Shown: positions 41,637-52,000 of the stretch, piece after piece
Layout: each line of letters begins with the position of its first letter
How positions within the stretch are numbered: position 1 is the stretch's first letter
Assembly (NCBI GenBank): GCA_017472605.1
Contig: JAFUPV010000060.1
Span: 1 to 53,218 of the forward strand
Source of the DNA: Lachnospiraceae bacterium
Lineage (GTDB): Bacteria > Bacillota > Clostridia > Lachnospirales > Lachnospiraceae
DNA: 53,218 bases
Direction of reading: 5' to 3'
Made by a program: the position numbers and the translations under genes
Notes under the pieces: model-generated
Database searches by the model: none
Told to the model about the DNA's origin: nothing
The model's input: the letters and a program-made list of their open reading frames with translations, nothing else

Positions 41637-42476
41637 ATGACAGAAAGAATATTGACAATGAAACATGTTCAGGAATTTTATCAGCATCTGGTGCGGGAAG
41701 AAAAAAGCCATGTAACGATTGCGAAATATTACCGCGATGCGCAGACCTTTCTGCGCTTCACCGAAGGAAAAGCAGTTACCAGAGAGATGGTGATTGCATA
41801 TAAAAACAGTTTGATGGAACGTGCCTATGCCGTTCGTTCCATCAATTCCATGCTGGCAGGCATGAACAGTCTTTTTTCATTTATGGGCTGGAATGATTAC
41901 CGGGTAAAGAGCATCCGGATGCAGCGCCAGATTTACAGCGCGGAAGAGAAGGAACTGACAAAGGCGGAATATATGCGGCTTCTGGACGCGTCCCGCGCCA
42001 ACGAACAGCTGAATCTGGTTTTGCAGACCATCTGCGGAACCGGAATCCGCGTGTCCGAGCTTCGCTATTTCACGGTGGAATCGGTAAAAACAGGGGAGGT
42101 AACTGTTGACTGCAAAAACAAGACACGGACAATTCTCGTTCCGGGACGTCTGAAGAGCCTTCTTCTAAGCTTTGCAAAGCGGCGGAAAATCACCGCAGGG
42201 GCAATCTTCATCACCAGAAGCGGAAAAAATCTGGATCGGAGCAACATCTGGTCTTCCATGAAAAAGCTTTGCAATGCCGCCAATGTGAAAGCATCCAAAG
42301 TGTTTCCTCACAATCTGCGCAAGCTCTTTGCAAGAACTTTTTACTGCCTGGAAAAGGACATTGCCAAGCTTGCGGACATCCTTGGCCACAGCAGCATCAA
42401 CACAACCCGGATCTACATCATGACAACCGGTGTTGAACACCGCAGGAAGATCGAGCGGTTGGGGCTGGTGGTGTAG
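41637..42476 (+). CDS. tyrosine recombinase (XerC/integrase family)
   Basis: A 279-aa tyrosine recombinase. An N-terminal SAM-like core-binding domain (about 5-85) is followed by the catalytic domain with Arg138 (GTGIRVSEL), His225 and Arg228 (HNLRKLF), His251 (LGHSSINTT) and Tyr260 (TRIYI). All catalytic residues are present. It breaks and joins DNA at short sites with a phosphotyrosine intermediate. Two inverted copies of a recombinase-type site lie right after its stop, before a giant surface gene, so control of a DNA inversion is likely. GGAGG lies eight bases before the chosen ATG. It is not near phage or plasmid genes here. Confidence 0.92.
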   Translation: MTERILTMKHVQEFYQHLVREEKSHVTIAKYYRDAQTFLRFTEGKAVTREMVIAYKNSLMERAYAVRSINSMLAGMNSLFSFMGWNDYRVKSIRMQRQIYSAEEKELTKAEYMRLLDASRANEQLNLVLQTICGTGIRVSELRYFTVESVKTGEVTVDCKNKTRTILVPGRLKSLLLSFAKRRKITAGAIFITRSGKNLDRSNIWSSMKKLCNAANVKASKVFPHNLRKLFARTFYCLEKDIAKLADILGHSSINTTRIYIMTTGVEHRRKIERLGLVV

Positions 42477-42486
42477 GAAAAGAAAA

Positions 42487-42512
42487 AACCACATAATGCG
42501 TATTATGTGGTT
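42487..42512 (+). repeat. inverted recombinase-type site, left
   Basis: Two 10-bp arms, AACCACATAA and TTATGTGGTT (perfect inverted copies), flank the 6-bp centre TGCGTA. Arm-centre-arm is the layout of tyrosine recombinase core sites (for example Xer-type 11-6-11). It starts 11 bases after the recombinase stop. The minus strand continues in a T-run, so it could also act as a weak leftward terminator. Confidence 0.7.
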
Positions 42513-42533
42513 GGAAATCATGGTTACATTCAT

Positions 42534-42562
42534 AGCATACACCCAGATCGTGAAAAAATCAA
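42534..42562 (-). promoter_or_regulatory. candidate leftward promoter inside the segment
   Basis: On the minus strand TTGATT, a 17-bp spacer and TATGCT. As drawn it points at the recombinase gene's end. After inversion it would lie about 120 bases before the giant gene and point into it. Both hexamers match consensus at four of six positions, so it is a tentative call. Confidence 0.4.
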
Positions 42563-42926
42563 GCATTATCTACATAAATCAGTATTTTAACCGCAGAAAC
42601 AGCTACTTACATAAGACACAAAATGTAGATAAAAGCCCGCCATCTCACTGGGAAGAGAGCAAACGGGTAGTTTCGTATACCTTTTTTTAACAAGTTCTGT
42701 CATTCTTCGCGGATTTCGAGGAGACAAATTGTTTCCGTCAATGGAAGCGCAGGCAGTTCTCTTTTTGTCATAATACCTTCTGAAAAATCATCACATCAAC
42801 CACAATCGCTTCGTTCCCATATCGAAAATTTGCCATTCTTCCATACGATAGTATCAAAAATCCACTGTTTTTACGCTCAATTTTACTTGTCAATTCGCTG
42901 CAGTCTTCCTTACATGCCATCTCTTT

Positions 42927-42952
42927 TACTACTTAATACGCATTATGTAGTT
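42927..42952 (-). repeat. inverted recombinase-type site, right
   Basis: Arms TACTACTTAA and TTATGTAGTT (eight of ten positions pair) flank the centre TACGCA, the exact reverse complement of the left centre TGCGTA. Fifteen bases, TAATACGCATTATGT, match the reverse complement of the left site without a break. It ends about 80 bases before the giant gene. Confidence 0.7.
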
Positions 42953-43034
42953 GAAAATGGAATAGATACTGACTTATTGATCCACCGGATATCTACAGTG
43001 AATCAGAAGTCTGCAAAGAAAGGATGAGGAGAAA

Positions 43035-46000
43035 ATGAAAGGAAAGGTAAGACGGTTTCTTAGTCTGTTTCTGACAGTACTGATGATTGTTTCTCCGATG
43101 TCGTCCTCCATTCTCGGATCAGGACTTGGTGTGACAACTGTTACAAAGGTTGTTGCAGGTGAGATCGAGACGGGTGTGAGCGATGCAACCGTGGAGACTG
43201 CGGTTGTTGAAACGACGGTCGCGGAGACAACGTCAGAAGCGGAAGAGGAAGAAACAACAACGACAACGGCTGCAGAAGTATCGGTGTCGGATTCGAGTGA
43301 AACGACAGCGGCATCGACCGGTGCAGGGGAGAGCCTGTCTGACACACCACTGGAAAATGGTGGTGCAGAGGATGTGCCTGCAGCGGATCCGGCTGACAAT
43401 GGTAATGAGGAAAATGGAGCCGGTGAGAGTTCTGCCGCCGATGAAAACCCGGGAAGTGAGTCGGTTGTGACGAGTAGTTCTGCTGGTGAAGCTGCTTCTG
43501 TTTCGACAGAGGAAACAGCGGGAACGACGAGCAGTTCTGCGGAGGTTGAGACGACAACTGAAAACCAGTATCCGATAAGTCAGCTGGGTGAGGCAGAGGG
43601 AAGTGGCTCAGAGAATGTGCCTTCCGAATCATTGACATCTGCAGCTGATAATCAGGTAGCATCGATTGCTGACGGTGAAACAGAAATAGATAGTGTCATT
43701 GATACGGAAACAGAGCTGAGATCAGCACTCGCAGCAGGCGGTAGCGTTGCGATTGGAGGGAATATCTCTGTTAACAATGCAATTGAAATTCCGGAAGGAA
43801 TTACTGTAACTCTTGATTTGGCAGGATATACGATTACTGGTGGATGGAACGGAGAGAGCCAAACGAATCATATTTATGTGCTGACCAATTATGGTTCGTT
43901 AACGGTTTTAGATTCAATGGCTGAAGGAAAGATTGTTTCTCGTGGTGTGTATAACTATGGAACAATGATTCTGAACAGCGGAACAATCGAAGCCTGTGAT
44001 GGAAATGGCGGGTATGCGGTAAATAATGAAAGTGGTTCCACATTTACGATGAATGGAGGAACTGTTGTTGCAAGCTATGAAGACGGTGATGCTGCTGTTG
44101 CAGGAAATTATGATGCAACAGCATTGGATGTTCCGGATGGATGTATAGTTGTTATTAATGGTGGAACGATAAAAAATGTAAGTAACTACACATATGCAAT
44201 TGAGTCCTACGGAACGTTGGCAGTTAGCAACAGTTCGGTAACAGTTGAAGGCAATCATGGTGCAGTGGCTGTTCACGGGGGAACAGTAAGTATTGCTGAT
44301 GGTAATTTCTACTGCAATGGTGTAAGCGGTCAGTCAGATCATGTGATGTATCTGTCAGATGCCGGTAAGATTTGTGTAGATGGAGGTAGATTTTATCACA
44401 GAGGATGCGACAGCGGTGCTGCCAATGGTGCAGCTGTCTATGTCGATGGGGATGCAGCGGTAGTAACAATCAATTCTGGTGAATTTATGGGAATGGACAT
44501 GACTGTATCCGGTAATGCGAATACAGCGATTTATGGAGGCTCTTTTACTACAGCTGTTACCAGAAGTGAGACAGATTGTATTGAAGAGTATGTAGCAGAA
44601 GGCGCAGTTATTACCCTTAGCGGCTCTGTGTATCCTCCTTCTGCAATCCAGTATATCAACATGGAGAATGGATCATGTACAATTACATCGGATAGCATTT
44701 ATTACATAACGGGAACAGCAACGAATTCTCTTACAGTAAAAAGCGATGCTACTATTACACTGGATAATCTGACGATTAATGCGGAAGCAGGAAGTTCTGC
44801 AATCAGCATTGAAAGTGGTAATGTAACATTGATTGTGCAGGGAAACGTCAATCTGACTGGTGGCGATAATGGAGCTGGTATTTATGTGGCTGAAGGTGCT
44901 TCTGTAACGATTCAGACGGCATGTACGGACAGTGATTGTCTTACTGCGGTCGGAAATAACGGAATCGATGATGCAAGCGGCGCAGCTGGTATTGGCGGCA
45001 CTTATGAAGCAGGAAAAAGTGGTACAATTATCATTGATTGTGCTACTGTTATTGCGAAGGGATATGGCGCCCATGCTTCCGGTATCGGATCCGGATATGG
45101 AAGTACATGCGGATCGATTACTATCAAGAATGGATCAAACGTTACCGCATATGGCGGCTACTATGCGGAAGGAGGACTTTTGCAGACTTCATATGGAAGC
45201 GGCGATCCGGAAGGTGGTGCCGCAATCGGTGGAGGTGCAAAGACAAATGCGGTAAATGCTCCGATTACGATTGATGGAAGCCTGGTAAAAGCATATGGCG
45301 GATCAAAGGCAGCGGGTATTGGAGCAGCGTTTTGGGCAAGCTGTGAAGCAATAACTATCAGTGGCTATAGTGATATTGAAGCATATGGAGGAAGTTCTTC
45401 TGCCGGCATTGGTACAAGCCGTGCAGGAAGCAACGGTGTTTATGCTAATATTTCCATTATTAATTCAGAAGTAACTGCCATTGGAGGAGAGTATGGATCC
45501 GGTATTGGAGGCGGATATAACGGAGATTCTCTTTCTACGCTTCCAAAAACAACGATTACCATTGAAAACGGTACTGTAGAAGCAACAGGTGTAAATGGCG
45601 GAGCTGGTATCGGAGGTGGATACAAGACGAATAATCTGGATATCAGGATTACCGGTAATGCGGTTGTGACGGCTACGGCAGGGGTTTTGGAAGATGGAAG
45701 TAATAAAACCATCGCACAGAAGTGTGCATCTGCAATTGGAAGCGGTGCAAACGGAAGCGGTACATTTACAGGTGCAACAGTTGAAGTATCTGATGGCACA
45801 ACTGTAACAGTAAATACTTATAGGGGCGGCAAGGCTGCAATTGAAGGGCTCAGCGTAATACCTGAAAATGTTGAAATTAATGCACTTGCATATGGTGCAG
45901 CGTTTATTACGGCAAATGATGGCGAAGAAGTAGCGTATATGACCATCGAATCGGCTCTTATGGCGGTGAAAGAGGGAGAAACAGTAACTGTTTATGCGGG

Positions 46001-49000
46001 CAGTTATAATATGGGTACAACCAATTTTACTCTTCCTGCAAACGTAACAATCGTTGGTGAGACCGATGAGAATGGTGAAAATCTTGTTACCATTAATAAC
46101 AGTCTGAGCCTGAATGCAGGCAATGTTACATTGAAAAATGTTAATATTGTGTCAACCGGAGACGCATTTCAAATTTCGGGAACCGGTATCATCAAAGGCT
46201 GTTCTCTGACTGGTGCGAATGGTACACGCTGGTGCTATGCAAATGGCGGAGAAGTGGAGTTTGCTGACTGTATTATTACCGGTTCTACTTATGGTGTTCA
46301 CTTTGACGGCGGAAACGGTGAAGCGGATTCGGTTACGATCAGTAACTGTGTCATTACCGGTTGGACAAGCTTTGCCAGAACGGTTGAATCAGTTTCTATC
46401 ACAGGAACAACCTTCGCGGATGGTGCTTTTGATTATGTTCGTTTCTTCCAGAATGCAGAAATGAAGGACTGTGCATTCGAATCAGCGGATATGGCAGTTG
46501 ATGTTTCTGATAGTGTAGAAATCACAGTAACTGCAGAAAATCTGGTTTATGCAGATAAAAGCGATGCCGCAGATGTCTTCGACAACAGGGATGCATATTT
46601 CAATGATATTTACTATAACGGCGAAAAAATCGTGATTCAGGCGGTAATCACAGACACCAGTGAGGAGACTGATGATGTGTATTACAGGACATTGGCACAG
46701 GCGTTGGCAGACTGTAAAAACAAAGAGACTGTAACTCTGTTGGCTGACATTGATCTGACTGACATTGCCTGGACACCTGTTGAAAGTTTTACCGGTACGT
46801 TTGACGGTAATGGCTATGTAATCAGCAATCTGAAGATTGAAGGTGAAGAAAATGCGGCACTGATTGCGAAGGCTTCCAACACGGTGATCCAGAACATAAC
46901 TATTGAAAATGCAAAAGTGACAGGAACAAAAAATGTCGGTGCGCTGGTTGGCTCTTTAGGTGGTTCAACAAAGGTAATTAACTGCCATCTGGATGGAGTT
47001 ATTGAGATTGCGGGCAATTATAAGGTTGGCGGTCTGGTCGGAGAAGGATACGCAAGATTTGAAAATTGTTCTGTACAGGCAGATTCCGGTTCTTATGTGA
47101 AAGGTATGTATTCGGCAGTTGATTTGGAAGGTGATAATGTCGGTGGTTTAACCGGATTCCATGGCGAGGGCAGTCAGGCATCGTTTACCAACTGTTCCGT
47201 ATCCGGTCTGACGATTGAAGGAACCAGAAAAGTCGGCGGTATCGTGGGATCTGCATTCCAGAATAATGTGATTGAGAGCTGCACAGTAACTGACACAGTA
47301 ATCGGCACAAATGCAGACACAGCATATGCAGATGCAAATGCGAAGACGATGGGTATCGGAGGTATCGTTGGTCTGTACACAGCAGATGGTTCCAATGATG
47401 GTTCCATGAATAACTGTTATGTGAAGAATGTTACATTCACCAATGAAAACGCGGTAGAAGGTAACACTGGTATCATGACCGGCGGTCTGCGGGGAAGCGA
47501 AACACCGGTTGAGCCGGTCGTATCTTATGGAAACAATACATTTGCATCCTGTACCGGCTATGAGAATGAGTATCTGATCCGTTATTTTGTCCAGGTAACT
47601 GATTCGGAGGGCAATGCAACAAATTACTTTACTGTTAAGAATGCAGTGAATGCTGCATCGGCAGATTCTGTAATTACCCTGCTCGGTGATGTGAAAGAAA
47701 ATGTTTCTGTGACAAAGAAACTTATTCTGGATCTGAACGGATACACATGGACAGCGCCGGAGTCAAACTCCGCAATCGATGTGTTAGTAGCTGACGGTAA
47801 TTTTACTGTGCGGGATACCAGTGAAGCAGGTACCGGTGCAATTGTCTCTGAGACCTCTGGCTGGGAAACGATTTATGTGAAAAATGGAACGGTGACACTG
47901 GAAAGCGGAACATTGACCGGTTTGGATTATGGCGTATATGTTTCTGCAAATGGTACCCTTAACGTAAACGGAGGTACGATTGAAGTCGGCGATGGCTATG
48001 GCATCGTAATCATGAATGAAGGCGCTGCAGTCAATGTGAATGGCGGCAAGGTTATCTCGGAAGGATACGGTATTTTCGGCAATGGAATGGAGGAGTATTC
48101 CGGTACGGCTATTCATGTGACAGGTGGTACGATTACAGGTACGCTTGCAGGAATTTACCATCCGCAGGGCGGAGAATTGAAGGTAAGCGGCGGTACTATC
48201 AGTGGAGGAACCGGTATTTATGCAAAGTCCGGTACGATTCAGGTAACGGGAGGTACTATTCTTGGAAACGGAGCAGAAACAGATTATGTATATGATCCGA
48301 ACACCGATGGATGTCAGCCGACCGGAGACGGAATTGTGATTGACTGCTGGTCCTATCCGTGCGGAAATGCGACCATCAAGATCACAAACGGAACAATCAA
48401 GTCAGTGAATGCAAACGCAGTTGCTGTTTATGTAAGCAAGGATAACAGCGGCGAGATTCCTGAGAAATTTATCAGTGGCGGAATGTATTCTTCTGATGTA
48501 AGTGCGTATACAGCAACCGGTCTGACCTGTGTTGCAGATGGTACCGGAATGTACACCATCAAGGCAGCACTGGAAGTTATGAAAATTTCAGGCGGTGTTC
48601 CATATTTCTATGCAACTCTGAAGGCTGCACTGGAAGATGCGGAAGATGGAGATATGCTGTATCTTCTTGGCAATGTAACTTCTTCGGAAGCACTTACTGT
48701 TGATACGGATGTTACCATCATGGGACAGGGATTAAGCATTACATTCTCTGGTCATCAGGGCTTTGTAGTTACAGAAGATGTGGCATTTACGCTGGAAAAT
48801 GTAACACTTGTAAACAATAACATGCCTCACAGAGGCGCAACCCATCCGCAGCTGATCGACATTAAGGCAGCAGCAGATGTAACGCTCAATGACGTAGCAA
48901 CAGGTAAGGGAACACACTATGTGGTGAACATGAGAGGTGCATCCAGTGGCGCAGACCTGAAAATTAATGATTCAGAACTGTATGGTTCCAATGTTCTGAA

Positions 49001-52000
49001 CATCTGGGGCAGTGATCATGATATCATTATCGAAGGTTCTGAACTTACCAGCACAAGCCTGTATGAATATGAGTTCGGTGCGGTTGCATTTAATGGAAAC
49101 AGCAGCTATGTGAGCAATCAGAATACACTTTCTGTCGATGCAGAAAGTACACTGACAGCAGTACGGTCCAGTGATGAGAATTACAGCTATCTTGTGATTA
49201 TGCCGGAGAGCGATAACAATGGTGTTACTGTTGTTGTGGAGGAAGGTGCAGTCCTGAATCGATTAAGTGAAGGTGACGCACTGGTAGCCAACGCAGCTGC
49301 CAGAATTGGTAATGTATATTACAGCAGCTTAACAGCAGCTCTGGAGGCCGCAAAAGATGGCGAAACAATCATTCTTGTTGCTGATATTACAGCAGAGTCA
49401 TTCACTGTCGATGGAAAAGAGCTCACCATTGATCTGAATGGACATACCATGTCTGTGGACGGTGACAATAAGTTCATCAATGATGCAGATGTTACCATTA
49501 AAAACGGTACACTGGATTTGGACAATGCGAAAGCAGAAGGCGATGCAATTTTCTGTGTAGGAAATTACAGCACAACAGCAGCCCTGACATTAGATGGTGT
49601 TACCGTAACAGGCGATGGTTACAGTTCTGCATATGCAGTATTCTATGTTTACGGAACCAGTGAACTGGAAATTACGGCCAGTGAAGCGACGCTGTCAAAC
49701 GATCAGGCGGAAGCAGGAGGATTCATCAAAGCAGAGTCCGGTGCAGACGGTGTGGTAAATCTGAAGGATTCTACAATCAACCTGACGAATGCACAGATTG
49801 GTTTCCTGGATGGAACCGTAACGATGAATGATGTTGAACTGACCATTAAAGGCGGAAAGAATGCGATTAACCAGTCTGCGTTGACCGTGATCGATTCCAC
49901 CATCGTAATTACTGACTGTGACGGACGGGCACTGACTTTGAAAGACGGTAATGTAACGGTTACAAATTCTACTCTGGATTTCTCCGGTGCAACAGAGGGG
50001 GAGATTCGGTTTAAGGAAGCGGTTGAACTGACGATTGATGATGCATCTTCCATCACCACATGCAATGTATATGCGGATGCAGTTGGAGGAGGACTGGTTA
50101 ATGGTCAGATTGTGACAGGAACAGAGAAAAATCCGTCAATCGTATATGAGAACGAGGTCAGTGAAGCAGTTCTCGAGAATCCGGCATGGACAGCAGCAGT
50201 TATCACAGTGGATGACGAAGGTACAGAAACTGTGACCGGTTACTACATGACTCTGGCAGAAGCAGTTGCAGCAGCAAAAAGCGGATCAGTGGTTACAATT
50301 TTGACTACAGGTACTTATACCGTACCGTCCTTTACGAATAAGGAATTGACAATCCAGGGCGGAACCGGAGATGCAGCGGATGTTGTTCTTGACATGAGCA
50401 ATGAAGTTATACTGACTGGATCTGATGTAACCTTTAAGGATCTGACACTTACTTTTACAGATGACTCTACTTATAAAGGATTCCATCATGTAAGTTCTGA
50501 AACCTATGAAAACTGTATTATTAACGGACAGATGTTTACGTATGGTGATGCTGTATTTACCGACTGTACCTTCAATCAGACAAGCAGCGATAGTTATAAT
50601 CTCTGGACATATGGTGCGGAAACGGTTGAATTGATTGATTGTACGTTTAACTGTGCTGGAAAATCGGTGCTTTTGTATAATGAAGGTAACAATGTAACCG
50701 ATCTGACAGTTACTTCCTGTGAATTCATTGCATCCAGTGCAGTGGAGGGAAAAGCTGCGATTGAGATTGATACCAGCCTGATGCAGAACAAATTGCCGGA
50801 CAAAACCAGTCACATCGTGATTGATTCGGAGACAACTGCAACCGGTTTTGCGTCTGGTTCTGTAAGCGGAAGTTCTCTGTGGAACGACAAGAAGACTCAG
50901 ACCAACCTGACTGTTACAGTGGATGACGTTCATGTATGGCCAATGGAGGTTGCTGAGATTGGCGATATTCGATACTATACTCTTCAGTCTGCAGTCGATG
51001 CGGCAGAAGTGGGTGATACGATTTGCTTGCTTACCAATGTAAATCTCAGAGAAGGAACGGTGAAGGTTGCTAAAGATGATTCGATCATTCTGGATCTGAA
51101 CGGATGGACAATTACCGGAGAGACAAAAACGACATTAACTGCAAATCATCAGATGATTCTGAATCAGGGTAATCTGACGATTATAGATAGCAGTGAATCT
51201 GGAAATGGAACAATTTCATATACTTATTCTGGTGACAGCACGAATTATTCCTGTTATGCCAATACGATTTCGAACGTTCAGGGTACTCTGACAATCGAAG
51301 GCGGAAGATTTGAGAATAATACCCGTGTTGAAAGTCAGATCAGTTATGTAATTGATAACCTGACCAATGGTTCTCTTGGCGATGCAGTACTGACGATTAA
51401 AGACGGAATCTTCTCTTCTCCGAATTATATCTGTGTACGCGGCTTTGCAAATTCGACCAGCTGCACAAACAGCATTACCATCGAAGACGGTACCTTTACC
51501 GGCCGTGTTCAGCTGCATGATGCCAATGCAAATGCCAATAAGGCAGAGCTTAAAATCAGCGGTGGTACATTCAATGCAAACTCGGAAGAGGGGGATGCAT
51601 TCTACATTTATGCGCAGGGCGACAGCTCCGAACTGACGGTAAGCGTTACCGGCGGTGATTTTACCGGTAATGTGAGAACAGTGAACGGAAGCGGTGATGC
51701 GGTGAATGGATTCATTACCGGCGGTACTTATAGCATTGACGTGACAGAGATGTGTGCGGAAGGGTATGAGGCTGTGGAGAGTGAGGATGGAAGATTTTTC
51801 GTAGCAAAGGCAGTTTGCTTTAATCGTTCAATGCAGGCATTCTTGAGTTTAGAGTCAGAAGTTTATTTAAATATAGCTTTTAGGCTTGATAATTTGAATG
51901 ATATTGATCCAGTTAGCATTGAAAATAAAGTTGGTTTACTAATTTGGGATGCAGATTCTTTGCCTGAAGATCCAACTATCAATAATTGTGAATACATTAT

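Larger units (their letters stand above)
42487..42952. other. candidate invertible DNA segment (about 440 bp between centres)
   Basis: A gene-free stretch bounded by the left and right sites, placed between a tyrosine recombinase and the giant surface gene. No open frame in it has a ribosome-binding site. Inside, -35/-10-like pairs lie near each end: one reads left near the left site, and a weaker one reads right near the right site (TTGTCA 42887-42892, TTACAT 42910-42915). A 10-bp inverted pair, TTATCTACAT and ATGTAGATAA, lies at 42566-42575 and 42623-42632. Inversion would swap which promoter faces the surface gene. Confidence 0.6.

Noticed and set aside
42430-43027. Two short plus-strand frames across the recombinase end and the intergenic segment
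   Set aside because: Neither has a ribosome-binding site, and both cross the inverted sites. The segment looks regulatory.
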